64,000 nt of DNA. Origin: Rhabdophis nuchalis. Its lineage: Eukaryota; Chordata; Lepidosauria; Squamata; Natricidae. Below, piece by piece: positions 11,540-23,186 of this stretch. The notes under the pieces are model-generated. The model was not told where the DNA came from and did not search any database. It was given only the letters and a program-made list of their open reading frames with translations. The stretch covers positions 64,005,350-64,069,349 of the forward strand of contig CM077645.1 of assembly GCA_039707465.1 (NCBI GenBank), read 5' to 3'. Every line of letters begins with the position of its first letter. The stretch's first letter is position 1. Position numbers and translations under genes: made by a program.

Positions 11540-12345
11540 CCCAAATGAAAGGTACACGAAGCAAAATGAAATTCAATGGTGAAAAAAGTAAGGTTCTACA
11601 TTTAGGCAAGAAAAACCAAATGCACAGGTACAGTATAGGTGGTACCTTGCTCAATAGTAGTAACTGTGAGAGGGATCTTGGAGTCCTACTGGACAACCAT
11701 TTAAATATGAGCCAGCAGTGTGCAGCAGCTGCCAAAAAAGCCAACACAGTTCTAGGCTGCATAAACAGAGGGATAGAATCAAGGTCACGTGAAGTGTTAA
11801 TACCACTTTATAATGCCTTGGTAAGGCCACACTTGGAATACTGCATTCGGTTTTGATTGCCAAGATATAGAAAAGACGTGGAGACTCTGGAAAGAGTGCA
11901 GAGAAGAGCAACCAACATGATTAGGGGACTGGAGACTAAAACATATGAAGAACGGTTACAGGAACTGGGTATGTCTAGTTTAATTAAAAGAAGGACTAGG
12001 GGAGACATGATAGCAGTGTTCCAATATCTCAAGGGTTGCCACAAAGAAGAGGGAGTCAAACTATTCTCCAAGGCACCTGAGGGTAAAACAAGAAGCAATG
12101 GGTGGAAATTAATCAAGGAGAGAAGCAACTTAGAACTGAGGAGAAATTTCCTGACAGTTAGAACAATTAATCGGTGAAACAGCTTGCCTCCAGAAATTGT
12201 GAATGCCCCAACACTGGAAGTCTTTAAGAAGATATTGGACAACGATTTGTCTGAAACTGTATAGGGTTTCCTGCCTGGGCAGGGGGTTGGACTAGAAGAC
12301 TTCCAAAGTCCCTTCCAACTCTGCTATTATATTGTATCGTATTTT
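11540..12345 (+). mobile_element. CR1 LINE, 5'-truncated, plus strand
   Basis: Contains the last part of CR1 ORF2 and a short 3' UTR ending 'ccttccaactctgctattat' and attgtatcg. The same 3' end appears inverted in six other copies in this window. It lies tail to tail with the minus-strand copy at 12578-13100, about 230 bp apart. Confidence 0.9.
11560..12264 (+). pseudogene. CR1 ORF2 C-terminal fragment with two in-frame TGA stops
   Basis: One frame encodes the last part of a CR1 reverse transcriptase/ORF2 protein: KFNGEKSKVLHLG, RDLGVLLDNHLN, then [56 protein letters not shown]. In the intact family LEYCI is followed by F/W residues; here TGA stops stand at 11854-11856 and 12175-12177, both where the minus-strand copy at 12645-13076 has tryptophan (FWSP and NLWNSL), consistent with TGG to TGA changes. 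The native stop is at 12262-12264. The endonuclease and the catalytic RT motifs upstream are missing, so this is a dead 5'-truncated copy. Confidence 0.88.
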
Positions 12346-12577
12346 AGATATCAGGCAACTTGATACATAAAATCAAGCTTCACCTCCAAGAATCCTGGAA
12401 GGGTGTTTGGGTTTTGGTATTGTTCTCATCTCTGCTTCAGTTTTAAAAAAAAACTTTTATCAAGCACCTCATTTGTTTTAATCATTGCATCTAGTGCATT
12501 ATTTTCATGCTGAGATATTTACAGTCCCTCAAGTGTGAGACTATTGGGTATGAGTGCATTTTTTCCTATATACAATA

Positions 12578-13100
12578 ATACAATAGCAGAGTTGGAAGGG
12601 ACCTTGTAGGTCTTCTAGTCCAACCCCCTGCATGGGCAGGAACCTTATACCATTTCAGACAAATGGCTGTCTAACATCTTTTTAAAGACTTCCAGGGTTG
12701 GGGCATTCACAACTGCTGGAGGCAAGCTGTTCCAGAGGTTAATTGTTCTTACTGTCAGGAAATTTCTCCTTAATTCTAAGTTGCTTCTCTCCTTGGTTAG
12801 TTTCCACCCATTGCTCCTTGTCCTGCCCCCAGGTGCCTTGGAGAAAAGTTTGACTCCCTCTTCTTTGTGGCACCCTCTGAGATATCGGAACACTGCTATC
12901 ATGTCTCCCCTGGTCCTTCTCTTCATCAAACTAGACATACCCAGCTCCTGCAGCCGTTCTTCATATGTCTTAGTCTCCAGTCCTCTAATCATCTTGGTTG
13001 CTCTTCTCTGCACTCTTTCCAGAGTCTCCACGTCTTTTCTACATCGTGGCGACCAAAACTGTATGCAGTATTCCAAGTGTGGCCTTAATCAAATAAAACC
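12578..13100 (-). mobile_element. CR1 LINE, 5'-truncated, minus strand
   Basis: Minus-strand copy beginning (5') near 13100 and ending with the CR1 3' tail 'ctctgctattgtattattgt'. No convincing target duplication was seen. Confidence 0.9.
12645..13076 (-). pseudogene. CR1 ORF2 C-terminus, 143 codons uninterrupted
   Basis: Translates from [10 protein letters not shown] through [52 protein letters not shown] to HLSEMV and a stop. It covers the post-RT C-terminal region only; the endonuclease and YxDD part are missing through 5' truncation, so it cannot function. The uninterrupted frame suggests it is younger than the copy at 11560-12264. Confidence 0.9.
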
Positions 13101-13252
13101 TTTAAGATAGCCATAAGCCTAGCAGTCGGGTACACCTAAAACATATACAATGAGGAAAAATGCTAAAAAGAGAGAAGTTAATACATTTTTTTTTCAAATG
13201 TCAGGAGAAGTGGATGGTGCATAGGGATGTGACAACTAAGCAACCTGGAAAT

Positions 13253-13953
13253 ATACAGGTGAAAGTCGAAAAATTAGAATATGGTGCAAAAGTTCATTTA
13301 TTTCAGTAATGCAACTTAAAAGGTGAAACTAATATAGGAGATAAGACTCATTACATGCAAAGCAAGATAGTTCAAGCTGTGATTTGTCGTAATTGTGATG
13401 ATTATGGTGTACAGCTCAGGAAAACCCCAAATCCACAATCTCAGAAAATTATAATGTTACATGCAATCAATAAAACAAGGATTGTACATAGAACAATATC
13501 GGACCTCTGAAAAGTATAAGCCTGCATATGTGCTCAGTACTTGGTTTGGGCCCCTTTTGCAGCAATTACTGCCTCAATGCAGCGTGGCATGGAAGCTATC
13601 AACCTGTGGCACTGCTGAGGTGTTATGGAAGACCAGGATGCTTCAATAGCAGCCTTCAGCTCTTCTGCATTGTTCAGCGTCACGTCTCTCATCTTTCTCT
13701 TGGCAATGCCCCATAGATTCTCTGTGGGTTCAGGTCAGGTGAGTTTGCTGGGCAATCAAGCACAGTAATCCCACATTCATTGAACCAGGTTTTGGTGCTT
13801 TTGGCAGTATGGGCAGATGCCAAGTCCTGCTGGAAAATGAAGTCAGCATCCCCATAAAGCTTGTCTGCAGAAGGAAGCATGAAGTGCTCCAAAATCTCCT
13901 GATAGACGGCTGTGTTGCCCCTGGACTTAATGAAGCACAGTGGTCCAAAGTCC
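13253..13953 (-). mobile_element. Tc1/mariner element, 3' half
   Basis: The low-coordinate end starts 'caggtgaaagtcgaaaaatt', a typical Tc1 terminal repeat with sub-repeats (gaaaatta at 13444). The transposase C-terminus reads inward on the minus strand. The upstream end is not present in this orientation: it breaks at about 13953, where a piece in the opposite orientation begins. Confidence 0.85.
13534..13953 (-). pseudogene. Tc1 transposase C-terminal fragment, frameshifted
   Basis: Minus-strand translation shows GPLCFIKS, the block around the second catalytic Asp (DFIFQQDLASAHTAKSTKTWF) and DCPANSPDLNP just before the third acidic position. Immediately after DLNP the frame shifts; the expected ENLWG(I) block lies in the neighbouring frame, with a stop near 13534. 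The DNA-binding N-terminus and first catalytic Asp are absent here. DDE transposases of this family cut and paste between TA dinucleotides; this copy is inactive. Confidence 0.85.
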
Positions 13954-13954
13954 T

Positions 13955-14160
13955 GTTGCTCAGTGGTCCAAAGTCCTCTTTTCTGATGAGAGCAACTTTT
14001 GCATCTCATTTGAAAACCAAGGACCCAGAGTGTGGAGGAAGAATGGAGAGGCACACACTGCAAGATGCTTGAAGTCCAGTGTGAAGTTTCCACACTCTGT
14101 GTTGATTTGAAGGAGCCATGTCATCTGCTGATGTTGGTCCACTGTGCTTCATTAAGGCCC
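13955..14160 (+). pseudogene. Tc1 transposase middle fragment in opposite orientation
   Basis: Plus strand reads WSKVLFSDESNF (first catalytic Asp), RVWRKNGE, HSVL, GAMSSADVGPLCFIKS. The GPLCFIKS block is therefore present twice, once per strand (13915-13940 minus, 14127-14155 plus). It is preceded by a direct repeat of gtggtccaaagtcct. It may be half of the same insertion inverted, or a second copy. Confidence 0.8.
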
Positions 14161-14307
14161 AGGCTCTGCCTTTGTCTCTTTCTCTGACAGCTCCACTCCT
14201 TCTTCCCCCTCAGAGCTCTCAGATTGTGTTGATCCTCCCCCTCCCCATCTGATTTGGTTGCTGAAAGGGCTGGCAGTTGACAGGCTACAACAAAGCTTTC
14301 CAAATCC

Positions 14308-15063
14308 CAGGTCACGGATGGCAAACCTTTTTTGGCTCATGTGCCAAAAGTGGGAGGAGTTCAGGGGGGGTCGTGCATGGCCTTGCCACACCCATAATAC
14401 TATGCGCATGACCGCAGCATGCATGCATGCATGACCAGTGCTCCCCTCATTTTTGGCATGCTTTTTTCGCTCTCTCCAGGCTCCAGAGGCTTTATAGGAG
14501 CCGGGGGAGGTCAAAAACAGCCTCTGCTGCCCACCGGGAGGCCCTCCGGAGGCTTCAGGAGCTTCCCTAAGCCTCCAGAGTGCGAAAAAAATACCTATGG
14601 GTAAACTGGTTTGCTCATAGGGCTGGTTTTAGCCCTCCAGAGTGTTCAGGGGCATTCCTGAGACTTCCCTAAAAGCTCAGGAGGGCAAAAAACTACTTTA
14701 CAAAGAAACCAGAAGTCACAGGTGACATGTGAAGCCATTTGTCAGCACTGGCCAACTGACTTCGGCCTTCTTTTGAGGCCATCTTTTGCCCTACAGAGTC
14801 TTCCTTGAAATTTCCAGAGCACGAAAACCGGCCCTACGGGCAAACAGGAAGTTTAGGAACGTACTTCCAGTTTGCTCGTAGAGTTATTTTTTGCCCTCAG
14901 GGAAGCCTCCGGAGGGTGAAAAATGGCCTCAAAAGAAGGCCAAAGTCAGTTGGCCAAGTGCACTCACACTGGCCAGCTCACAGGGCAACACCTCGCATGC
15001 CTTGACAAATGGCTCCGCGTGCCACCTGTGGCACATGTGCCATAGGTTCACCATCACAGCCCT
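14308..15063. mobile_element. DNA element with 'gatggcaaacc' inverted ends
   Basis: Left end 'caggtcacggatggcaaacc' and right end 'ggttcaccatcacagccct' are imperfect inverted repeats. The interior is made of variants of 'ccctccggaggcttcagga' type units and alternating 'gcatgc' (14418-14432). No coding capacity and no clear target duplication. The piece at 1-198 looks related. Confidence 0.65.
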
Positions 15064-15324
15064 AGGCAATGCTCGTTTTGCTCTCTGAATTTATGGTGAC
15101 CTAACCGTAAGTCTAAGTAGAAATTCCCGCAATTGGGTCGGATCAAAGAGGCAGCACCCTGTAAGCATAACCAAGAATTCCAAATCCATTGGCAAATCCA
15201 TTGTGACCTAAATAGAATTTTCGGCAATTTCCCATCTATTACCAGGAAACGTAGATATGGTAGGCTTTAAAAGGCAGTGCCCTGATAAGCATATCAAGGC
15301 ACCCTAACCCTAAGTGGAATGTGA

Positions 15325-15487
15325 TGCCTATTTATCTACTTGCATTTGCATGCTTTCAGGCTACTAGGTGGGCAGGAGCTGGGGCAAGCATTGGGAGCTC
15401 CCCCGTCATGTAGTGCTTGGGTCTTAAACTACAGGTGTCAGCTTTCTAGCAGGTTAAATCTCTTTAGCTGCTGGGCCATTGCACTCC
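15325..15487 (-). mobile_element. Squam/Sauria-type tRNA SINE, minus strand
   Basis: The minus strand reads 'ggcccagcagctaaagagat' (A-box region), 'gtttaagacccaag' (decayed B box), 'cttgccccagctcctgccca' and 'gcatgcaaatgcaagtagat', in the same order as the plus-strand SINE at 18359. The BovB-type tail is missing. Confidence 0.7.
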
Positions 15488-16281
15488 CATAGGTAATAGT
15501 TAACTGAAATCTAAAGCTAAAATGCAGTTGCTGCCTCCCTTGCTTTTCTTATGGGTAGATGCGAACTCCCCTCCCCACCCCACAAATGGAAAAGTTATTT
15601 GAGGTACAGAAAGAAAGTGTAAAATATGAAGCTTGTCCAGTCCCTAGAAAATCAGTATTTTAGGAACTGTGTCAAAGGAAATATTTGTAGATATCAATGT
15701 GTAACCAAAAAGGGTTACAAAGGGAATGGTAATGAAACAATTATCAAGCATACGAACTACTCCAACTGTATAGTAATTTTGCTTCAGATCTGAAAGCTTG
15801 ATTAGTTCATGACAGCTAGCTTGCCAGGGTATTAAATGGACAAAAGCAAAGAGTGTCCTTCAAGATGACTTTCTTCTCATATTTTCTTATGGAAAGAGGT
15901 TTATTCCATCCCTTCAAAATCTGTAGGGTATCCCTTTTTTTTTTAAGGCTGCAAAAGATATTTCGTTTTCTTTGAAGATGAATAAAACTACGATGCTATT
16001 ATATTCAGTTTTGTACTTTGTAGCATCCAGACATTCCTCTGCTATTAATACTCCTGAGAAACAGATTTCTTTGATTTTTTTCCATTTAGAAGATCAAAAG
16101 CTGTCAGAAATTGTTTCAAAAGAAAAAAATAAATCTCAGAGAAGTTGTATTTGAAGTAATGAGTCTGCACCATGTTGTGTAGAAGAACAGTGAAATGATA
16201 AGTTGCTATAATTGTATTGTCTTGCTGTGAGCTTTTCTCATCTACATCACATGTTTCAGTCATTTTTCTCCTCCTCCTTAT
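15488..16281. other. Stretch with no recognised feature
   Basis: A T-run lies at 15934-15945. No coding signature was found. Confidence 0.5.
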
Positions 16282-16341
16282 ATTATTACAATATAATTTC
16301 TATCCAATCAGAAAATTGGATAGAAATTATATTGTAATAAT
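16282..16341. repeat. Perfect inverted repeat, 27-bp arms, 6-nt loop
   Basis: Left arm 16282-16308 and right arm 16315-16341 are exact reverse complements (attattacaatataatttc... at the left). Loop is cagaaa. No target duplication was identified. Confidence 0.9.
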
Positions 16342-16949
16342 CATGGTTTTATAAAAGCAACATGAATCCTGAGTAGGGGTTTAACTACTTGTTTTTTTAT
16401 AGCAGTTTCTATGTCATGTTTTGCATCACCGAAACTAAAAATGGAAACATGTCTTTTCCATATTTATTCCTTTATGAAATGCAACTGTCCTGGGAAATGA
16501 CAGTGTTATGTAGATTCATGGACATACCTGAATTGCAGCCATCCAGAATCCCATACACTTCAGAAACCTATTTTCTGTAAATGACAACATATTGCTAATG
16601 TTAGGTAACACATTTTGATGAATAATAGCTTGAAGAAAGTCAGAATATATTGATTGATGACACTGACAAACAGGAAATAGCTAATATAGCAAGAAAGTTG
16701 ACTCTGGACCCTGGAAGTGCTGGAAATGGTTTGGATTTCAGTAAGTCTTAACTGTGATGTTGGAAGTGTATTTGAATAAGGGGATAACAGAAATATATAA
16801 ATAAGCTGAGTTCCTAGAGTGAGTGGGACCCAGGACAATTTGGTCTGTTGCTAGCATTTGTTACTTTACATTTACGTTAAGAGAGCTGAAGACAAGACTT
16901 CAAAGAACATGCTCTTCAAATAAAGAAGATTAGACTTATGAGAATGTAA

Positions 16950-17243
16950 TAGTGGTGAAATTCAATTTTTTTTACTACCGGTTCTGTGAGCATGGCTTGG
17001 TGGGCATGGTATGTCTTAGTGGGCATGGCAGGGGAAGGATACTGCAAAATTTCCATTCCCACCCCACTCCAGAGGAAGGTTACTGCAAAATCCCTATTCC
17101 TTCCCGATCAGCTGGGACTTGGGAGCAGAGAATAGATGGGGGCAGGGCCAGCCAGAGATGGCATTTGCCAGTTCTCTGAGCTACTCAAAATTTCCGCTAC
17201 TGGTTCTCCAGAACCTGTCAGAACCTGCTGGATTTCACCCCTG
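16950..17243. mobile_element. hAT-like element with 'ggtgaaattc' ends
   Basis: Left end 'gtggtgaaattcaa' and right end 'gctggatttcacccctg' are inverted. Flanks atgtaata and gggtaata agree at 6 of 8 positions; boundaries are uncertain by 1-2 nt. A reverse-oriented relative is at 35559-35680 (shared gaatagatgggggc and cagaacctgctg). Confidence 0.7.
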
Positions 17244-17251
17244 GGTAATAG

Positions 17252-17865
17252 GATCTGAATGCCATCCAAATAGTTCTTATTTTCAACCAAACACAAATTC
17301 CAACCCAGTGGCCCACAGAAGCCAACAAAGTTAAGCTTTACAGCCAAAAAAAACCCCCTATGGCTACAATTCTCTGTAGAGAAGCATGCTCACAGGACTC
17401 AGTGGGTCTTTCTTCTAGAGAAACATTTATTGGCTCAATCTGGAAGAGCAGTTGAATTCAGTAGGTCTCACAAACCAGTTTTAAATTTGGTTTATTAGAA
17501 ACATGTTTGCAGAGTTCAGTGCTATTTAAAGTTTTCCTTACGCTCGGTGCTTGATGACGACATTTTGTTTCATTAGCAGCAAAGCAAAATGATTTGGCAT
17601 TGCTTCCTCTCGAGATGTTTTTTTTTCAATTTTCCACCTAGTCTGCAATCCTGGGCTATCTTGGTGGTCTTTCTCCCAAGCGTTAACCAGGTTTGATCCT
17701 ATTTAATTTTTTTAAAGTTAACCAAGTCCCTATAAATTGGTAGGTGCTATCTCTGGCTTAGCCCCATATAAGGAGCACAGATTCACAACATACAATATGC
17801 TGCATGCAGATTTTCCTACTGTAAGTAGAGATTCACCAGAGGCTGAGGAGTGTAGCGCCAACAAA
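17252..17865. other. Stretch with no recognised feature
   Basis: No repeat or coding signature was identified. Confidence 0.5.
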
Positions 17866-18325
17866 AGTTGCTTATTACTATTTATTAAATTTGTATACCG
17901 CCCTTCTCCCTTGCGGGACTCAGGGCGGTGAACAGGCATAATAAAACCACAAAACATCAATAAGCAATATACAAAATACTTTAAAAATCAATTAAATTTA
18001 GGGCCTGTTCTAAAACCAGGTAAAATTCTCTGATAAAATCGATTAAAAACGATTAAAACTACACCAGGCCGACCACACGGAATAAGTGCATTTTCAAGGC
18101 CCGACGGAAGAGGCGTAGGTCAGTGATCGTACGAAGGTAGGAGGGTAGGTCGTTCCAGAGGGCAGGAGCTGCCACAGAGAAGGCTCTCCCCCTGGGGGTT
18201 GCCAGCTGACATTGTTTGGCCGACGGTACCCTGAGGAGGCCTTCTCTGTGGGAGCGAACTGGTCGGTGGGAGGTATTCAGTAGCAGGATGCGGTCCTGCA
18301 GGTAGCCAGGCCCTTTGACAGCAAT
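17866..18325 (-). mobile_element. L2 LINE 3' fragment, minus strand
   Basis: Minus strand includes 'accgccctgagtcccgcaag' near 17905-17930 and the coding remnant for ALWNDLP-like sequence near 18150-18190. It is homologous to 55690-56090. The frame is broken. Confidence 0.8.
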
Positions 18326-18358
18326 TTTATGTAGCAGAAAGAAAATACAAACTATCGG

Positions 18359-18650
18359 AGCTGCGATGGCTCAGTGGTTAATGAATCTGAGCTTGTCAAA
18401 TAGCCTGGGTTCGAGACCCAAGCTCTACACAGTGGGGTGAGTGAACACCAGTTACTTGCCCCAACTTCTGCCCACCTAGCAGTTTGAAAGGATGCAAAGG
18501 CAAGTAGATAAATAGGTATCACCTCAGTGGGAAGGTAACAATGTTCCATGCATGTATAGCCATGCTGGCCACATGACCACAGAAATAATAGGTATTTTGA
18601 CTGACAGGGAAACCTTTCAAAGAAACCTTTACCTGACATGACTGACAGGT
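18359..18650 (+). mobile_element. Squam/Sauria-type tRNA SINE
   Basis: A box TGGCTCAGTGG at 18367-18377 and B box GGTTCGAGACC at 18408-18418 form an internal RNA polymerase III promoter. The body contains 'cccaacttctgcccacctag' and 'agtagataaataggtatcac', and the 3' part ends in 'acagggaaacctttcaaag', the BovB-like tail used to borrow LINE machinery. It is a mobile element, not a functional tRNA. Confidence 0.85.
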
Positions 18651-18660
18651 AAAAGACTTT

Positions 18661-19754
18661 TATCTTTTTAGTCATATTAATAGAATTTGATTTTCTAGAC
18701 TAAATCGACTAAAATTTCGCTTTTGTCCTGGCTCTGGTTCCTTTTTGGTGTGTGCCTCACCGCCCACACATCCTTCAGAGGCTTAGTGCAGCATTTGGCC
18801 CCTCGCACACATCCCCTTCTGAACTAAGCACAGACTTCTTTGGAGCCAATGACAGTAGCATTCGGAAACAAGTTTCTATGAGACCTGCATAGGACCAGAA
18901 TGAAGGCAAAGTTGGTCATTCAGAATCTTAAGATTATTTTTATACCTGTTATAAACATGAGGAAGAAGTTCCGGAAGGCAAGAATGCCTGCTCCTTCTAT
19001 CGGCAACAATAACATCATGTGTATTTATCCCTGTGGTTTTTTTTTAATATCCTAAATTTAAAACATTTAGTGCTTCATAAAGCAGCTGGTATTTAAACTG
19101 CCAATAATGTTTAATGTGAATTTGCACACTGCTACCTTTCCTCATACTGTATAATTTATAACACTAAGCCCTTTCAATACTCCAAAATGCCAGATAAACT
19201 TTTCTCATTTGCTCTTAATTTGGTCACGCAGGATAATACCAACATCTGAAGGCTCTTTAAACTCCTTTTTAAAATGCATTCCTGAAAGCACTACCAGGGC
19301 TACCTCTGCTCCTTGTCATCTTCCATAATTATTTCCAATCCAAAACGGTCCTTAATGCGCTTATTAATCTGGCATTCTCCTCAGTGTGAAGCACATTCAG
19401 CTCTATTAATTTTTAAAAACCTTTTTTTTTTATGGGGGAGCTGCAGATGCTTGGCTATTACTGAAAAGCTATTAGAAGTTAACACCTTTCTCTCCCCAGA
19501 GACTGGCATCTTCCTATGCCTCCAAATGCCACCCTATTTTACATTATCAGCTGCTAAGACGAAGTATTAAAGACTTCTTCTCTTCATTCTTCTTCTATTT
19601 TTTTTTAAAAAGCCAACTTCTGAACCGCTAATGCTATTATTAACTAATAGCAGAATTCTGCATAGCATTTAGATACATACACTTAGAAGATGGAAGCAAG
19701 AAGGGAAGCACTCATTTATCTGTTTATGAGAACTTTTTTCCTTTCCTTTTCATG
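18661..19754. other. Stretch with no recognised feature
   Basis: A T-run lies at 19037-19046. No repeat family is recognised. Confidence 0.5.
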
Positions 19755-19762
19755 CATTATAA

Positions 19763-19868
19763 CAGGGGTGGGCAAACTTTGCAACTTTAAGTCTGAAGGA
19801 CTTCAGCTCCCAGAATTCTCCAGCCAGCAAAGCTTCAGACTTAAAGTTGCAAAGTTTGTTCAGCCCTG
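19763..19868. mobile_element. 106-bp hAT-like MITE with perfect 8-bp duplication
   Basis: Starts CAGGGGTGGGCAAAC, ends CAGCCCTG, flanked by cattataa on both sides (19755-19762 and 19869-19876). It is an internally shortened relative of the 135-bp palindrome: the right arm lacks the segment near its centre. Confidence 0.88.
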
Positions 19869-20192
19869 CATTATAAGAACAGTTTATTTGGAGGTTTACA
19901 ATAGGCAGACCTGGAACTATTGTTGAAAACATCTAGATAACCACCGCATGGCAGCAAAGCATTTCTGTGTCTCTTCGGTGCCTTCTGACCATGCTCTGAA
20001 TTATTCTGGCCCAGTTCTAGTAGCCCTACTTGTTCTAGCAGCCCTATGGAGCAAAATTCCTGAGACCTTACCTTGTATCATGATGTTAACTGAGTAATAT
20101 TCAGTGACTTCAGGGTTCATGTTAGACCACAGATCATTCACATGAAGCAAATATCCTCCTTCATACATGCGTTCTATATTACTTTATCCATA

Positions 20193-20455
20193 ACAGAATA
20201 ACAGAGTTGGAAGGGACCTTAGAGGTCTTCTAGTCCAATCCCTGCTTAAGCAGGAAACTGTGGACCATTTCAGACAAATGGTTGTCCAATCTCTTCTTTA
20301 AAGCCTCCAGCGTTGAAGCACACACAACGACTGGAAGTTGTTCCACTGATTGTTCTGTCAATAAATTTCTCCTTGGTTCTAGATTGTTTCTCTCCTTGAT
20401 TAGTTTTCATCCATTTCTTCTTTGGTGCTTTGGAGTATAGCTGGACTCCTGTGAT
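20193..20455 (-). mobile_element. CR1 LINE 3' fragment, minus strand
   Basis: Inverted CR1 tail: 'cagagttggaagggacctta', 'catttcagacaaatggttgt', then the coding remnant equivalent to FLTVRTIN. Frame is broken by indels. Confidence 0.82.
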
Positions 20456-22429
20456 GTTATTTGGCTGGGAGATAATTTGCATTTCCTGCTCTAAGCCTTT
20501 ATATATTCATAAAGTATTATATATGTTTATCTGGGCTACTTTGCTTTAACATTTTGACAAGATCACCTTGCCTGTGGTATATTTTGAACTGATTTCCTGC
20601 AGTAGTTGGACTGCATGGTGGTTTGTGTATGTGTATGTGTATATGTGGGTGGTTTCTGCTGGGCTGTAACAAATCCAAGGTGCTCAATTACACATTCAGA
20701 TTTGATATACTTCTACCTATGTCTGGATATTATTAGTTATGTTATCTTTCCAAAAGGGAAACTTGGTACATCTTGAACTTAGATCTGCACATTTGTCACA
20801 TCTAGAAGCTAACAGCATAGCTGGATTTCCATACTTTGGATCTCAGAGTGGACTACATGTGCTTTATTCTTCTTTTTAAAAAAAACACAACAACACAAAA
20901 TATAGCTATTTCAGAGACATTTCTGGATAATAGCTGGGTGTAAGTAACATAACTTTCTGATCTCACTATAGATTTGTTAGGAATGTCCAAGCTTGCAATT
21001 TGCAGTAAGACGATAAATCCTTTGGTTCTAATAGCCATTACTCAAAAAAAAAAAAAAGAGAGAGAGAAATATCTACATAGCAATAGAGATGTATACTGTC
21101 CTTGTGCTTTAATCTAGCATGTAGCAAAGGCAAAGTCTGATATTATTGGAATCCACTATTTTGGAGTGTAGCTTTTCTGTTCTTTGATTCATTTTTTCCC
21201 CATTTATCTTTTGACACATTTCTTTTGTCTCTTCTCCTTTTGAGAATGCATGCAAGCTGGAGATTTTGTGGCTGTATTATATAATTCACTTTGGGGCCTT
21301 TCCTTTTCTTCCTAAATACCCAGAAAAGCAACTCAAAATCCTAACCTGATAAAGAATTTTGAAAAACTTAAAAGTTCACAATATTTCTGTCCATTCTGAA
21401 GTTCTTATTAAAAGTAACCTTTACTGTGAGCTTTGTATGCTTTTCTTTCTTTTAATCTATTAAAGTTATATAACTGCAAATAAATAACTCTCAGCTGAGC
21501 CTAAACTCACAGAGTTATTTGACCAATAAAAAGAAGCTGTAAATGTATGATGCAAAAGATCCATTATGCTGTTCCATAGAAAGGAGTAGAAATAGTCACA
21601 AGCAGTGACAATTTGATGAGCCTGAAGTTAATCTTGGTTTGACTGTACAGAGTCAGTAGATGGCCTTAAATCAGTTTGGCCAATTCATGTCACACAGGCT
21701 CTCCTCTCTTCTCCTCACCCCTTTCCCATTCTATTTAAATTGATCTCTCCTTCTTTAGCAACAGTGAAATCAGAGAGCAGAACAACTTGCTCACAAAACC
21801 TTTTAGCTTCTGTAATAAATAAAAGCCTAGCCTGTCAATTCCCTTTCTACTAAATAAATATATTAATTGTCCAAAAAGAAGAATGACCCATTCAAATGAA
21901 ACATAATTAGGTAATTATGTAATTAGCCTGTTTTCTAAAATGCATATTATGTACTAAGTACACCAGACTTGTGCCTTGACTGACACTTCAGTCGGTCCTT
22001 CAATTATTCCATTGTTACAATGTTCTCTAGGAAATAACCTTTCTTGCGGCCGTGTTCCCAGGAAATCTAAAATGTCACTGCTAGATCCTAAGGGGGTTGT
22101 AACACTGCTGCCATTTTGGCCAAATGATTTTAATGCCACCAATGTCTGTCATCTTGACACCCCTGGTAAAGATGGTCAATGATAAGGAATTATAGCCCAG
22201 CATATGTAAAGAACATTCATTCGACAAAGGTCTCCACAAGTATTGCTATCTGCCACTTTGAGATGGGGAAAAAAATCCTCCCAAAGACTTAAAGTAATAC
22301 ATTAAAACAGAGAAAGTCTTCATTTCCCACCAAAATGCAAAACTACAATAAAATTTCAAAACAGAACATCATCACCTCCAGGTGCTTTTACATAACACTT
22401 AATCATTTCCTTGGCTCAGCTGATAAGGA
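20456..22429. other. AT-rich stretch with no recognised feature
   Basis: Short (GT)n-rich piece near 20622-20648; A-run at 21043-21055. No repeat family recognised. Confidence 0.5.
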
Positions 22430-22565
22430 AGGAGAGCCTGTGCCTTAGTGGCTAATACAACTGCCTAACTTGTAAAACAGCCCAGGTTCGAATCCCAGTA
22501 AGGGTATGGCTAGCTGATGAGAGCTAAATAGCTTGAAATAGATCTATACTAGTCTCCCTTTATTT
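22430..22565 (+). mobile_element. tRNA-derived SINE
   Basis: A-box-like TGCCTTAGTGG (22441-22451) and a consensus-perfect B box GGTTCGAATCC (22485-22495). The body differs from the Squam SINE ('ggtatggctagctgatgaga', 'atctatactagtctccc'). It is followed by a T-rich piece and a CA repeat. Confidence 0.75.
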
Positions 22566-22580
22566 ATTTATCAGCACAAA

Positions 22581-22581
<1 letters not shown>

Positions 22582-22618
<37 letters not shown>
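22582..22618. repeat. (CA)n microsatellite
   Basis: About 18 uninterrupted CA units directly after the SINE at 22430-22565. Confidence 0.95.
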
Positions 22619-22620
<2 letters not shown>

Positions 22621-23178
22621 AGAGGAATGTCTGTGGCCAGCGGAGTAGAGAGGGGTAGGTGGGTAGGTGGTTTTAAAAAGTCAAGAGAGTGATCCTGACT
22701 GCACAACCCAACCCCCCCCCTTTTAATATTGCTGTATTGCCATGACCTGACTTGTTTTTAATCAACAGGATAGCCTTGCATTAAAAAAAGGAGAGAAAGA
22801 AGATAAATATGGCTGCCAGGAGAATACATTGTCCATTTCTGCTGCATGTGAATTTCAGTATGAACTTTCACTGAAATGGAAGTCCAGTTTATTAGATTCA
22901 AGTTAAAACGAAGTTTGGAGAAGGGGAGGAATGAAACTGTTACTAATTCAACTCATTGTGAAGTAATGAATCTCAAGAGGTTAAAAGTTCTGTAAAAGTA
23001 AAACAGATGTTTTATGTTGATGCAATAGTTCAGATGTTACCAAGAATTCAGTACAGTATTTAGTAGCTCCAAGCACCAGAAGCTTTCAAATCTTCAAATG
23101 TAAGGGACCCCCCCCCATTTAAAGTAGTAGCAAGACATCAAACATATAAGGTAGCAACAATTTGTCCATAAGCATAAG
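22619..23178. other. Stretch with no recognised feature
   Basis: C-run near 22712 and another near 23110. Nothing else seen. Confidence 0.5.
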
Positions 23179-23186
23179 GTTTAAAC

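Noticed and set aside
13809..14072. Plus-strand 87-codon frame over the Tc1 fragment
   Set aside because: Shadow of the minus-strand transposase frame.
18367..18418. Possible tRNA gene (A and B boxes)
   Set aside because: The boxes belong to a SINE body; a cloverleaf with acceptor stem was not apparent and typical SINE sequence follows.
22441..22495. Possible tRNA gene (perfect B box)
   Set aside because: Followed by SINE-specific sequence and lacking a paired acceptor stem.
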